Positions 20,983-35,900 are shown, counted from the stretch's first letter. The stretch is 64,000 bases of DNA from Rhynchonema sp. JSB1_4 (GCA_030248065.1 JASAMV010005593.1:44700-108699), one strand, 5' to 3'. The notes: generated by a model not told the origin, from the letters alone. Made by a program: numbers and translations.

Positions 20983-23900
20983 ATGGTGAACAAACATTCG
21001 TTCCGCCTGACCACTGCAACAACGCTGTTGTGTCTACTATTTCGCTTATGTATAGCTGACGGCCCAGAACCATTCCGTGAGTCACGCCGCTGCTGTTGAA
21101 AGTGTTAAACGAGGTACTTTGGTATCACATTCCTTCTTTCAGAAGATTCTCAATGTAGCAGCGACGGTGACTGCGCGTACAAGGGAAAATGCATGAGCAA
21201 ATCACGACGATGCAACTGCTTCGGTGACAATTGTCCATCATGTGAGTGTTTTCATAAATTAATCGAATGGTCGACAGTGTTGCATAATTCCAATTGTTGC
21301 GCTTCAGACAGTTTCGCGCGATGTCCGGGCAAGCGTGAGCGCGGTCGTATCGTTCCGGGCACGGGCACGTGTTTGCCGGACACCAACAAAGGACGTGGCT
21401 CGATCGTTTGTCACGAGAAATACGCGTTGTGTATTTGTCCAGCGAGTGAGAATTTCAAGTGTCACGTTGGTGAGTTTGCTTCGAGCATCACAAATCTGGT
21501 TGCTGAACTACGATTATGACAGTTCAAAAGCAAGTTCTCACATCGCCGATTTCAGATGATCTGAGCGTGAACACTCTGCTCAGTTTTAACGACACCGATA
21601 ATCCAGTGGAAGGGTCCAGTATCTCAATACGTTGTTGCATCAATATGGATCCACGCGGACTGGTTAACGAGGTGGGCCCAATTTACGTGACAGAAAAGAT
21701 CTCTTTGTTTGTGCAACCTTCTTCAACAAACGGCAACAAATACTTCAGGTCAGTGGTGTCGTTAGGGGGGGGGGGGCCCCCCCGGGGTGGGGTGGGGGGG
21801 GGGGGGGGGGGGGGGGTTTTTTTTGGCACGTTCAAAAAATCTCCAAAATCCCCCGCCAAATTTTCATTTTTTCCCCCCTCCACCTTTTCCCCCCGCGATT
21901 TTGAAATGGTTCCCCCCTTCAGGTGTGGATGATGCACAACGACACAATTCTCATTGAGCCACACTCAACACCGTATCAAGTTTGGCATCAGGAGGAGACC
22001 AAGGACGAGTTTCAGGTTCGTTGTGCAATCAGAATTTGGCCAAGAATTTTGTTTGTCGCTCAATTCCACCAAGATTACGCCCGGTTTTCCAGATGGGTCT
22101 GCACAAATGCTGGCGTTTCGACATCAACCGAATGCGTATCTCCGACTCGGGTACCTATCGATGCCACGTGCGACGCGAGCCAGAGAAATACGACGATCGA
22201 GTGTTCAAATCGACCGCACCACTCTACATCGTCGTACAGAGTGCGTCCCCCATATCCCCCAGTCCATTGCCCCCATTAATAGGACGAGGAAGGCTACTCA
22301 TGTCCGGTCGTCAACGTCGTCGTTTCGGTCTGGTCGAGGCCGAGTCTAACACCGCTGCCCCACCCGTTGTCCCGTTGTTTTCGAGCTTCAAAGCTACCGT
22401 ACGCGCTGTGTCCGTGGTCACAACACCGACCAGTGCTGCGCCCAAGAAACGGCCACGTACCGTCGGGGAAGACACATTCGCGCCATTCCGTGCCAGGGGT
22501 CCGTCCGATGCTGCTTCCGGTGATGGTTTGTCAATAATCGTTGCTGCTACTGCACTAACACGCATCTGCATCGTCCTGACCGGCTTGTGCTGTGTTGCTG
22601 TTGTTGTGGTGGTGACGCGCATTTGGTTTGTTTTGTTTCGTCGTTGTCTGTCTGCCGCATGTTTCAAACCGATATCGATGGAGCCGCAAATTCGTCGCAA
22701 TGTTCGGGCATCAACCGGAGTCTGAAACAGATGTGTAATGGGAACCGCGAAGTCCTCGACGTCCAAACGCAGCGAATCCTTGCAGTTGGCTTGCTGTTTG
22801 TGTTTGTTCTTCGACCACTTGCTCGATTGTGAAACTTGGTTGCCCTAAATGGTCCCATCCTCAGTTGCTCCCGTGGTTCTCCGCCCTGCGTAACATAGTT
22901 TCCCCGATTAATATTGTAGTGGTAGTCTGTCAGCAGTGGTAGTGCACTGCCCTAGTGTCAGCTTCGTTGTTCTTTGTTTGTAGTGTTTTGCACTCCATAC
23001 CTTAAATCTGACTTTTCAGGTAATGGACATAAATGTTCTTCATTTTCAGGTCAGACCAAAGTCAAATTCGTCGAAGCCAAGGAATTGAACAGCACTGCCG
23101 TTTTTATCAGCTGGAGGTTTGACCCGCCGTCACTCACATCGACACTGCCTGTCAACATCAGGTTACACATTTTGTTCTGTTCCTGACAAATTGTAAAAAC
23201 ACAATAAAGCCAAAATTAAACGACTTCTTTTTTCCAAGCGTGAAAAGTGTTATTTTTTTGGAAGCGTGAGTATAATTCGTTGTTGACAGGGTTCTGCGCG
23301 CGATGGACCTCACTCTCAAACGCGATCTGCCCAACGTGATGGTTCGCAACCTGACATTGACCCATCTACAGCCATACACGCGATATTCCATCAATGTCAT
23401 CTATCATTCGGCAAACGGCAGAAGCAGCGATGTGGCCAGAGTGCGTACAATGCCCGCTGGTCAGTGAATTTTAGACTTATTTTCGTTTTGTTTTTCTGAG
23501 AAATATTTGATTTTTAGCACCCGACCCGCCCGAACCGGAGTACATTCGTTTCACGGATCCCGTGCTGCGTCAACATTGCAGTATTGTGTGGCAGAGGCCG
23601 TTGAAACCAAACGGGCCGCTCAGTCATTATGAGGTTAGCCTTCGAAAACAAACCATTTGTCGGGTGGAAAGTACAGTCACTTTATGGTGTTTCACACGCC
23701 AGGTTGAATTCGGCGGCGACGTCAGACGTGTGCCGGACGAATCGTACACGGTCACCAGCAGACACTATCCGCAGTCAATGAGTCAGAATTGCCACGATCT
23801 CAAGAAAATCCCGGCCACAACTGATAAATACGTCAGCTGCCATTTCGGCGAACTTTGGCCGAACAGGAATTATACTGCAAAGGTTAGTGGAGACGAAATT

Positions 23901-26900
23901 TTTTTGTCAGCTTGAATTTTTTGCGCACGTACACAAAAATTAACTGTGATCAGGTGCGAGCAGTGAACTCAGTGGGCAAATCGGAGCCAGCCGAGTTTTC
24001 GGGCATGTGTCAAACCGATTTTGGGCCACCCGCACCAATCAAGCGGCCAAATGTGGTGCAAATGGATGAAAATGAATTCAATGGAACCACACCCAGATTG
24101 AGTGTGACATTCAGAGACCAACCTGATCAAAATAATGGAACCATTGCGTGAGTAACGTATTTTTCGAACACAACATTTTAATTTGTGCTCATATTGATGT
24201 TTGGACTGTTTTTTTCTGTAAAGTGTTAAATTTATATTATTTTCTGTTTTGCGTGTTTAGGTGTTACTACCTTGCGATTGTGCCCATGCCCTATAATGCC
24301 ACGTTGAAGCATTTGTTCCACCCGGAAATGTTCGACTTCACCAATCCAGAGAATGTGTTTCGCAACAATCTAGACGAGTCCAGTCGAAACAACCACTGGT
24401 TCGCCTACATTTCGGAGTCATTAACCAGGTGCGTTTGGCATTTCTGCCGTTCTTGTGTTGTAGTGGCCACAGTATGTATTTTGGATTTATCAAAATTCCA
24501 ATTCTAGTTTACCGCCCGAAACGATTGTTGGTGACGGAGTGCCACACACTGGCTCAAAGCGCTGTTCCGCTCTGTATCAGGCGCGGTACAAAGAGAGCGA
24601 CATTCCGTTGCGCGATAATGTCAAGTACACCGGCTTTCTCATCGTCAGGTATAGTCTTTCCGTTTTATGACAGTCCAGAGGTGGTATACAGAAAATGTTT
24701 CAACGCCTTGAAAACAGCAGTCATCGACGTGGATGATAACCAACAGGTCGACAACGTGGCTCGAAACATGCGTGTTGCTTGATGGCTGCTCTGTTGCGAT
24801 GAAACATTTGCTGTATACTTTGTTTGGACCGAGAATAAAATGAAAGACTATAGTATCTGTTCAAATTTTAGTATTTTTCCAAGGTGAAATACTGAACCTG
24901 ATTCCTTGATCACACAGGGTCGACCCTGACGCCGAGTTGACACGTGGCAGTGGTGTCGGTTCGGATACGTCGTCGACGACAACCGGCTTCTATTCGGTCA
25001 GTGCCAAGTACGGATACAGCGAATTCTTCCAGCCAATCAGTGTCGGCGATCCCGGTGGTGCGTCGTCTATTTTTTAACTTTTGACTATTTTTCTCTTAAC
25101 AATGTAGTGATTGGTTTTTTGGTTTTGACTACAATTTGTTTTTTATGTTTCTTTTGTCTCTGTTTGACAATTTTATGATGTTTGTGCTCTACATTGCAGC
25201 AGCAAGACACACCGGTCCGCCATGGTCGACTATTGTGTCAATCGTAATGTCCCTGCTCATCCTAGTGCTCATCGGTGCGCTCGCGCTGGCCGTATATTAT
25301 TTGCACAGGTCGGCTGTCATTTCATTTTTGACTTGTTTTTTTACATTTCTATTATTTAATTTGAGTGCGCATTTTATTTGTTTTTTTATTTTCCAGGCGC
25401 GGAATGCTAATGCGATGGTTATGGTGTTTTGAGAAAGACAAAATTCCCGATCGAAAGTCCTTTCAAGAGCTTCACAAGCGCAACACACGTGGTCAGTGCT
25501 TTCTGGCTTGTTTCGTTGGAAGAGAGAATTGTTTTGAGAACTGTTTTTCTGGTACCCGGAAAAATATCTGTTTGTTATTTTGGCCTCTGGTAAAAACGGT
25601 AGTTTCATTTCGTTCACGATCACGAGAAAACGTTTTTTTTTCATGTGTAACTACAGCAATCAGAAAATGTTCGATGTAATAACATAAAAATCCATCGACG
25701 GTTTCTGATGTTTCACGATCCTGAAGGTTTGGTTTTTCAGATTTCCAACCAATCGCGTCCGACGATTTGGCTGAAGAGTACGTCCTTCGGCATCGCGACT
25801 CGGATTTCTTGTTCAGGTAAATTGCATTGGACCGAATTATTGTGTCTTTTAGAATTATTGTCGATTCAACGTTATTACAATGACTGACAAATGAGTGTTT
25901 CAGCATGGAATTCGACACGCTGCCGCATTACAACAATTTCGACACGACGGCTAGTGAACGGAAGGAGAACGCGCGAAAGAATCGATACAACGACATCAAG
26001 GCGTTCGATGTGACCAGGGTGAAACTGAGTCTCCTCGATGGAATGATGGGCAGCGATTATATCAATGCAAACTTCATTAACGTTGGTTGTCATTCGTGTC
26101 CCTTATTGATTGTTTAATGATATTTGGCTGTTGGGTGAGCTGCCGGCCCCGGGTTTGTAAAACACAGCATGTTTTATTTTTGTATGAAGCAGTTATGCAC
26201 TTGTTGACGGCTTCGGTGGTTGAAGCACTTACATACGCGCGTGATTTCTATGTTGACTGACAACGCACAGGGTTAATTTTCTTTTTTTCATGACCAATTT
26301 TCAATACGACCTGATTTTCAGGGGTACAAAGGGCGTAAGAAATTCATCGCCGCTCAAGGACCGCTCAACGAAACAGTGGCCGATTTCTGGCGTATGATCT
26401 GGGAGCATGAAGTACAAATTGTGGTTATGGTGACGAATCTTAATGAAAAGTACCGAGTAGGTCCTTTCTTGCTTTACCTTGTTTATTTTTGTTTCTAATG
26501 CCCTCACATCTTCAGGTCCAATGTACAAAATACTGGCCAGATGACGATAACATGGCCACCTATGGCAATCTCAATGTTCGCTTAACCGAAGCCAACTATT
26601 TCGCCGACTATGCGGTGCGAAAATTTGACGTCTGGCAGGTTTGCGATAATTTCGTTAATTTCTCTCTTTCTCCGCGTTCCTAAATAACCACAAACTACCA
26701 AATGACAGATCAAACCGAGCTCCAATCGTTTGTCGACAGCCAACAGCACGGCAGCCAATGGTGACGTGACGGGCGCGAGCACTAGTAGTGCCCAGCCGTC
26801 ACCCAGACAGGACGACAGCATCTATGACACGGTCGCGTCCATGTCGGGCAGCACGCATAATGAAACAGGTCGGTGTTGTGTATGTGCAGTGTACTCCTAT

Positions 26901-29900
26901 TGGTACCAGCAGTGCTGACCCTGTTTGTGGTGAAATTAGATGGTGAATATTTTTGAACGCCATTTTGGTTCCCAATCGGCCGCGGGTCTCCTGGTCTCCT
27001 AACCGTCCCGAACATGCCACCACTATAGAGCGCAAACTCATCTGATTGCACTTGCAACGTCGATAAATGAATCGCATACCACCACCGCATTGCAGCCAAC
27101 GAGACGCAACCCCTGGCGTCCACCCCGTCCCCAGGCACCCCAGTCACGCGCACAGTGGTGCAATACCATTACACTGGTTGGGGTGATTATCGGGCACCTG
27201 AATCGACCACTGGTCTGCTCAGGTTTCTCATGCGACTCAGAGCGCTCGATGCCTATTCCATCTCGCCTGTGGTTGTGCATTGCAGGTATGGTCATTTTAC
27301 TCTTTACTGTTATGAAGCAAATTCTGTATATTTGTACCGTGCGTGGAAGTCTAACTCGAGTTTCTTGTGCCGCCGTCAATTTTATATAAGCGCGGGTCAG
27401 CTCGTATACGCGCGCCGTCGACATGTATGTATATTCTGAATTTGCTATATCGGGTTTTGTGGTTTGTTTGTTATTTTTTATAGCTCGCTCCGTTCCGTAC
27501 CATCGTACCCATGTGTACCGAACGTTCAATAACATTTACACTTTTGGGTGTGCTCTGTGCGCGTTTTTGGCGACAGTCAGCGAGGTCTGCCACTGCCTGC
27601 CTGTCTATCTGTGCGGTTTACATAACTTTTGATGCCATAAATGTGGTTGTGAGCGAGTGAAAGTGAAGTGCACAGCTGTTGTTGTGTTAAGTGCGGTGCC
27701 ATATCATCTGTCATCTGGACCTATTCAGAAAACAACACCCATTCTTTGCATTCTTTCGACGGTACTTTGTGCCTGGCCGGGGAAATGTAAAAACGCATAA
27801 TCATGGCGCCGCCAACAGGCTCACACGCCGTGAAATAATCTGAAACATTGGGCCCCTTGTCGCTTCGTGTATTGTACTGTTCAATGATCAAAGTTTTCGC
27901 GGCCATCTTTAAAGGCGACATCAAATTTACAGTGTCGGGCCTGGAATAGATGGGCCCTGCTTGTGACGGCTGGGGCGTGTGTTTATTTGAACGAAAGTCA
28001 GAACAGAACTCAACAAGATAAAGTGCTTGGTGGCTCTCTATGAACACTGCGATATCTAAAATAAAAAAAAACATGTGTTCGTTTTGTCCAGCGATGGCAT
28101 TCCATCGTCGTCGTTCGTACAGGTTGTTGTAACACGGATGGGCCGTACCGCGGTACAGCAGGTTGACGGAAAAGACACACTCATACGCCCTCCTCCCACG
28201 CAATGGACGTAGTTTTGTGTCGCTGAGACTACCATTACCGCCAAAGGGGACATTATTACGACATAGACGTTTTCAGCTATGTACGTGCTGAGCTTCGGGG
28301 CGTAATAACGCTGAATGGGAAAGGGAACACAGCTACTGCTCCGCTCACACACGCAAGGGAACGTTTATAGCTCATAGCAGCGGCGCAATGCGCTGTTGTG
28401 TCGCTTTATTAGTGTACGACACCAGTTGCGACCACCGGAATGGGCTTGACAGAACGATCGTTTCCTTTCGAAACGCTGGCCAGCCTACTGGCGCCATGAA
28501 CCGTATGATGTCTCTTGTTATCTCGCCTAAAAAGTTTGCGACTTGAAATTTAGTATTGTTTTTGGCAGCTATAAAGGGAAGGGGCGTGTGATTCTTTGGC
28601 ACCTTGTGGTACCACTCGGGTTTTCAAATGAAAGACGCGAATAACAAACGTTTGTCACACATCACATCATCATAGAGCTTCGTTTTTGAAGCGTCACTTT
28701 GAGTTTGAGACAATGCCACTTTGATTCGTCTATGTCAACAAGATAATGACGTCCGCTCGCTTTGGTTAAAGAATGTCTTCGTTGACGGGGCGTCCAAGTT
28801 TCGGTGACCCGTGGTTGTTTTGTCGTTGCGCTGGGCCACATATAGTGGTAATGTTGTTGTTGTTTTGGCGTGCCTGTCGTCTCGACCGGGGTGTGCCGTA
28901 ACGACTGTTGTCAGAGTAGTAACGTCGACGAGGCCGCTGGGAGGGTTGCGATCCGCAGAACACGTGCCAATTACGAATCTGGAATTAAAATCACTAAACT
29001 TGTTATGTAGAACGGGTTTATGATCGCAGCATGTCGCTTTGCCATTATGATGACGCACTGGTGTCCCATTCTCCTTGAATGGAATTTTGAAGGACGCTCG
29101 CTGTGGACTGGAAGTCTGCTAGCCAGCGCAACGTGTAGCGCTGTGGCGTGCAAAGCAGTGTGTGTCTGCACGGTTGCATGGGTATAAGTGCAACGAGCCG
29201 CAGCCAGGGTTGGGCAAAAAACGTTTTTTTTTCAAAAAATCGTTTTTTTTAAAAAAAAACGTTTTTTTTTAAAAAAACGTTTTTTTTTAAAACGCCCAGA
29301 TGACCAAAATATGCCCCCAAAAAATTGGAAAACGCTCATGTTGGGAAGAAAACGTGGTTAAATGAAGTAATTCTGTGTTCTGAAGCAAAATAAACGGGTT
29401 TCAACCCTTTTCTAGCGAGTTGTTAAGATCCCATATCAGACCCGCATCATGGGACCAACTTTGGCCGGGGTCAAAAGCCGTATATCGACGTATCTCGACA
29501 AAGTAAAAATTGGTCGAAAATTTTTTGAAAAAAATGGGACAAAAAATTGATTTTCCTTGATAATCAGGGTACTTTCCCTGAAAAATCAGGGAAAATCAAG
29601 GAAATTCAGGATTTAAAAAAAACGAAAAACGACCCAGGCGTTTTTTTAAAAAAAAAACGTCGTTTTTTAAGAAAAAACGCCGTCGTTTTTTTTGCCCAAC
29701 CCTGGCCGCAGCCAGACCGCGTTCCCGTAGCTCAGTTGGTAGAGCAACTGGCTGTCCAGGCCTGGTGGCTGGGAGGTCGGAGGTTCGAGTCCTTCCGGGA
29801 GCATACGTTTGGTGTGGCGGCTCAAAGTTCACATCGCCAACAGTACGCTAACAGCCAGTGCGCAGTTTTTGAAGGATGCTGAAGAAACGAACCTCCTTCA

Positions 29901-32900
29901 AACTGGTGTCGGTGTCCAGATCCATGATGGGATCAATTAATGTCCTCAAAATGGGCGCCGTGAAGAACACAGCGGCGATGACCATGATGCGGATCTGTTT
30001 CGACACGTCAACAGTGCACGGCGCGTACTTGACCTTCTCGTCGAATCGTTCCACCAACGCAACGAACCACTCGTTGTGCGCGCTGAACGCGATCGCCAAT
30101 GCGGTGCACGGCAGTGATTGCAGCAGGTAGATTATGACCTGAATTGGAAAGTGGAACTCTGTTTTCGCAGGATGCTATCCAATCGTGAACTATTTGGAGA
30201 CCACAGTTTCATTTACCTATAGCTGCAATTTGAAATGCTGTGCAAAAGATGGCTAAATTTCATGCGATATACCAATGCTGAAAACGAGCTCGTGTAGAAA
30301 CCACTGTCTTACCCTGCGCGGTACAACCGCTTCAAATGCCTGTCTCGTCTCCCTCTGATTCATAAGTACATACCTGCACAGTCAACCGTCCCCATCTATA
30401 ATGTGGATGTGTGGGCGAACCACGTGTCGTCCATCCAGCGCTCAACGATAGTATACTGGTGGCGGTCATCTTTGTTCGCAATGTCGGAATGTCCTGATGT
30501 ACACTGCTGTTGTCACTCTCATTCCTGCTGTCTGCATGGTCTACATCCTTGGTCGGTGTGCATTGTTGACTGCGTAGTTGCTGCAGACGGATCAATGCGC
30601 TTGGGGTGCACATGATGCCTGGATCCGATAGTTTCTTTCGATTGGCTGTGTGACGTTTCAGTGCTGGTGTATTGGATGTGGTCTCGTTCGGAACCTTCAG
30701 AATTGATCTGAAAATCGATTTTCTGTTTCGATGGAATGATGAACAACAACATCGATAACACACAGAATTTCAAGGAACAGATCGCATAACCAAACTAACT
30801 TATTGTAATACTGCGACGCCTGTTTCCCCAGCTGACTGCGATTCCTCGTACCAACCACAAACAGCACAACCAGCCAACAAACAAGTACGCTCGCGAACGC
30901 GACAATGTTGTAGTAGGCGAGCACGCTGAATGCCCGACGCACGATCAAGTGCCGATCGCACTTGACGTTCGTTAGCTGCAATTAGGCAGGCTTAGGTCTA
31001 AGAATCAAATTAAAAACAAGCCTGATGCCAACCATTGCTGAGGGGCACCCTGTTGGGGACAGCCTAAGCTGATATAAGAACAGAAAGAACAAACGGTTGA
31101 CAGAATGTTCACTGTAACGCTTGGACCTGCGCAACACGTCGGAATTCGAACCTGCAGTAATCGACTGACGTATTCACAAATGTGTCCGTCGCCGTAGACG
31201 ATTTCGAATGACAGACCGGCAGCGAACAGTGACGTGACCACTGCTTCAACGGACAGCACAGTCACGCACGATCGCACTGTTATTCGCGACTGGAATGGGA
31301 AAAGAAAAAGTCGGGTGTCAATCGGCTGTACGATGTATGTACGTGACTGACCGACCTGATAGTAGAACGGTCGACACACAGCCAACAGTCGCAATATAGC
31401 CAGCGATGTGTAGATCATGCCAGTTATGACAATGCCGTGAATGAAGAAAAAGTTCAACACCAACTGAACGCCGTCAAGCCAAAGCCAATCGGATGAGAAC
31501 TCGGTGGCGTATGCGACCAGCAGTAGATAGAAGGAGGGCGTGCCGAACAGGTCGGATAGAGTTCGATAGGATAGAAAGGCACCGCGACGACCGAATCGAG
31601 GCTGCAGATGCAACGCGCGATGGCAGCAGTAGAGGAAATAGAGGCTGATGAGGATGCTTGCGATGCACAGCCAGAAAAGCACCGTCAGAGTGACTGCTTC
31701 GATCTGGAAAATGAATTTGTGTGAACTTGGATGTATTTTTGTACATATCGTCACACGTTCAGTTCTGAGCTCACCAAATAAGCGGTCCGAATGACTTTAT
31801 ACTGACAGCCGCGTTGTGTGGCATTGAATGTGGCTCTGGAAGCACTGGTTGTGGGGTGGATGTGATCCTCAAGGCTGCGAGGCAGATCACCGACGTAGTT
31901 GCATTGCCAGAACACCACCGACAGAAGTGTGCACTCACTCTCCGGCATTGCGTTTTACTTCTTGAGCGAAAGAGTCTGGTGTTCTGCTTACCCTCACTGA
32001 AAATTGGGAGTGCGCTTGCGATTCAGAGTTGAAACAACCCAATAATTATGTCAACTTGTGGCACAATGGGTAATGCGACAGAATGGGTACAAAAACAAGA
32101 GAACGTGGAAATTTCAGTCATACTGTTTTCAATGAAGTTCGTCTTTTTGAGTCTGTTGACTTCACTGCTTGCTCGGTCCGGCGCAGTCCTCAGGGGTAAT
32201 TAGATTTGCCAGGGTCGCTCGTGCTGGTGAAAAAAACATGCGGTAGCCGCACGTATCTGTCACAAGATTGTCTTTTTGGCTTTGTTCCTTAGTTGTGTGC
32301 CCTTTGCACTCTGACTAATAACGGCGTCAGCTTCGCCTCACCGTATCTGATTGACTTTACTCCGTACATCATATGTATAAATGCGCTTGTTGTATTATGC
32401 TAACCTACCTCCCACTTACACATGCTTACTGATCTGGGGGAACTCCAAAGGGAATTGTCTTTCGTACGTGGCTGATAGTTGAAAATGTTTGCGTACGTAT
32501 ACTTCCGGATACATGTTGTTTGTTATGTGAAAAACAAAAAGGGCAACAAAACTAACAACCAAGTGGTATTCGTCAAGTAGTCCGGGTGAAATGAAAATTG
32601 TTGTTGTTGGTATTGGTGCATGTCTGTCGGCAGTAGCAGTTGTGCGTTGCGTTGTGATGGTAAACGTGTGAAAATAGTTGCGCCAAGTGCAGTGTTTGTG
32701 GGTACGCCATAATAGATTTGAAATATGTAATATTACATGTCTAAATTTTGAAACCGGCTGCAAAAACTGTGCCCATCCATTTCGCACTGACCTCGCAGCA
32801 CTTTGTGATAAAACTTGTTGCGATTATGATTTGTGTGACTATGACTGCGCGAATGTAATTTGTAAAAAGATTGATTGTTATCATGGTCAGTGATCATGAG

Positions 32901-35900
32901 TACCGTTGTCATGTCATGTCTTCCACTTGAGCAGACATATCGTAAGGTTTTCCATAGAGTTGACCTGTTGACCAATTGATGTTTCATGTGATACGTAATG
33001 CGATTATACTGGCAGGCGGAAAAAAACCGGTTTTTTTTCCGGAAAAAAAAACCGAAAAAAAACCGTTTTTTTCCGAGACCCGAATACTTTTCCATTTATT
33101 TTTCCGTGGGTACCTTTTCGGTTTTTGATCGGAAAAATATCGGTACTTTATTCCAATTTTTCCAAAAAATTGTAATGCAAAACTGATGAGTTTTTCGATT
33201 TCAGTGAAAAATTGGCTCGAGCAAAAAAATTAACCGGCCCAAAATGGGCCAAAAAGCGTGTAAACCAAGTGTTTTCGACTGACTTCAACACTCTTCAAGA
33301 GCACTCTCGTCACTTCGAAGAAATTTTGCACTGAAATTGTTATATTTTTCGAAATTACGTTCTTAAGTACTGGAAAAGTATTTGGAAAAAAAACGGTTTT
33401 TTCGGGAAAAAAACCGTTTTTTTCCACGAAAAATAAAGAACGGTTTTTTATGACAGTATAAATGCGATACATATGGATAATATTTTTATGAGACCTTAAT
33501 GGCTTCATTGGGGACAAGGGTTTCAAGCATTTTTGCTGCACCTACGCTACACATACGTTGTACCACCCACCACACCAATCTAACCCCATTCACGATGTTT
33601 TTTTCAGCGCGGGTGTTGGTCGCACGGGCACGATCATCGCCATCGACGGCGGCATCGACCAATGTCAGGAGGAGGGCAAGGCCGATGTGTTCGGCTTTGT
33701 GTCCAATCTGAGACGACAACGAAACTACATGGTGCAATCTCTGGTTGGTGCTGTTGTCTGGTATTTTCTGAGTTGTTGAAAATTGACCCTGTTTATGTGA
33801 AACTTGGCTGTCGGTTCAGAACGGTTTGTGACGTTTTGTGTACTGTCGCTGTTTTTGGCTTTACAGATGCCCCTAACAACTGTTCCAACAACGCATAAAC
33901 TTGTTTATCAGGTGTCTAAGAACAACGTTTACGCTGGTGGTAGAACTCAGTGTCATGTGGTCAAAAAGTCGCGGCGGGACCAGCAAATTTGATACCTGAC
34001 CCAATAACTTCCTGTTTTTATCCACGTTCCGCAACCCAATCGCGCTTTCTCAATTATCCAGGAGCAATACGTGTTCGTGTACAAAGCGCTGGCCGAATGG
34101 TTCACGTTCGGCGAGACCGACATCGATGTCGATCGTATACACGACCATGTCAAGTCACTCTATTACACCGGGTCATCGCCTTCGATGAGTCAACATTCGT
34201 CAACTAGACATTTCATCAGTCCAAGGAGTTCGGGTCGGTCTACCGGAGGAGCCATCACGGCCAGAACGGCGTTGCTCAAGGAGTTCAAGGTACTTGAATT
34301 GGGGGTCACGGGGCCAACTGGTGTATTCGCACTGACGATGACCTGTCTGTCTGCCTGCAAAAGCAGGCCGCAACGGGCAGCCAAGAAGCACGTAGTTGTA
34401 CATTTCACATGGGTGTTTCCGATCAGATCAGTCTCGCATATTCACGGTGGTAGACCGATGGGATGCTCAAATCAGTTGCGGCCAGGGTTGGAATTGAGAG
34501 TGCATCGAGGTTAACTGATTCATGGCGCCATGTCTAATGACCAGGGAAAAGGTTCTTTCCAAAAAATTGTTAAGCTATATCCGAAATGGCTAAAAACAAT
34601 TTACAGTGGTTTTTTATTATTATACAATTATAATATTCAGTGAGTAACTTGGCAGTTCTGGTCCAATCATCGAATTTGATGTCACTCAATGACCGCCCCC
34701 AACCAATGCCTCTTTCATTGCACAGCGTCTCGACAAGAGCCTGGAGAACGTGGGCAGCACGGATTTTGCGTGCAAGGAAGTGAACGCGCGCAAGAATCGC
34801 TACACCTGGTCGGTGCCATACGATAGAAATCGGGTGATACTCGGTCCGATGATCGGATACGTCGATGCGTCATACATCAATGCGTCCGTTATCAGGGTAT
34901 GTTGAAATATAGTGTACCCTCTTTATAGTGTGACCTAATTGGCAGGATCGGTCATTTTCGGTCGTCGTGAGTGAAGAATATCCTCCATGTAGTGTAATAA
35001 TTTGAAGTTTAACGGCTTATTGAGGACTAAAATGGCGTTCAAAAATGTTCACTACACACGGTTTCATTATAAAGAGAGCAAACTGCATGAAAGAATAGGA
35101 TTAGAATCAAACAAAACAACTGAATATTCCTTTCTCGTCCAGGGATACTTCTACCCATACATTCTGGCACAAGACCCGATGGACGCGGATACGGTGTTCG
35201 ATTTCTGGCGGATGGTGAACGAACAGAATGCTGGTTGTATTGTCATGTTGTCGGACGAGGATGAATTTAATGACAATGAAGTGGTGCGGGTGGTTAAGTA
35301 GGATATTTTTGATTCGGCAGGTTAGCAGCAAACTTGCTGATCGCAGTGCGGACTTAATACTCCGAGATTTACTGGTGCCTGTCTGCCCACTCAAGTCTCG
35401 AATTATGTATCCTCAACAGAGTCACCAGACCAAGACAATACCGATCTCATTCGATCAGGCTTGATGGTGGCCATTCTCTCCATTCATTTTCCCAACTACA
35501 ATTGCGTTGTTCAGTATTGGCCATCGAACGACGGCGACGTGCGGCATTTCGGTCGACAGTCGGAGTTCACGGTGAAACTCGTCAGTCACGATGACAATCC
35601 GGTGTACCTCGTCAGGAAAATGACGTACACGTACAATGCAAGTGGCAGTACAACCAGCAGCAGGGAACAGACGGTGGGTGATAGATGATGGGTCACATTT
35701 GATGATCGGCTCAAATCTGATAAGGTCACCAGACTGAAAGTTGTTTTTGAGTTGTGAGCGTAACATGGTAACAACTTTCTGGCTTATCAAACTTAGGGAC
35801 GCCAGTTAATGTCGGATTATTTAATGACCGGTGCACGAAAGTTGGCTAGCCAGTTAGGGGTATGGGTTTAGGAGCAAGAAAGCTACGTAGCAATCGGGGT

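Noticed and set aside
22241..22725. Long open frame continuing past phosphatase exon 6
   Set aside because: A phase-1 donor (GTGCGT at 22241) joins exactly to the fibronectin exon at 23050. The continued frame is low-complexity Ser/Pro/Arg and ends in a stop.
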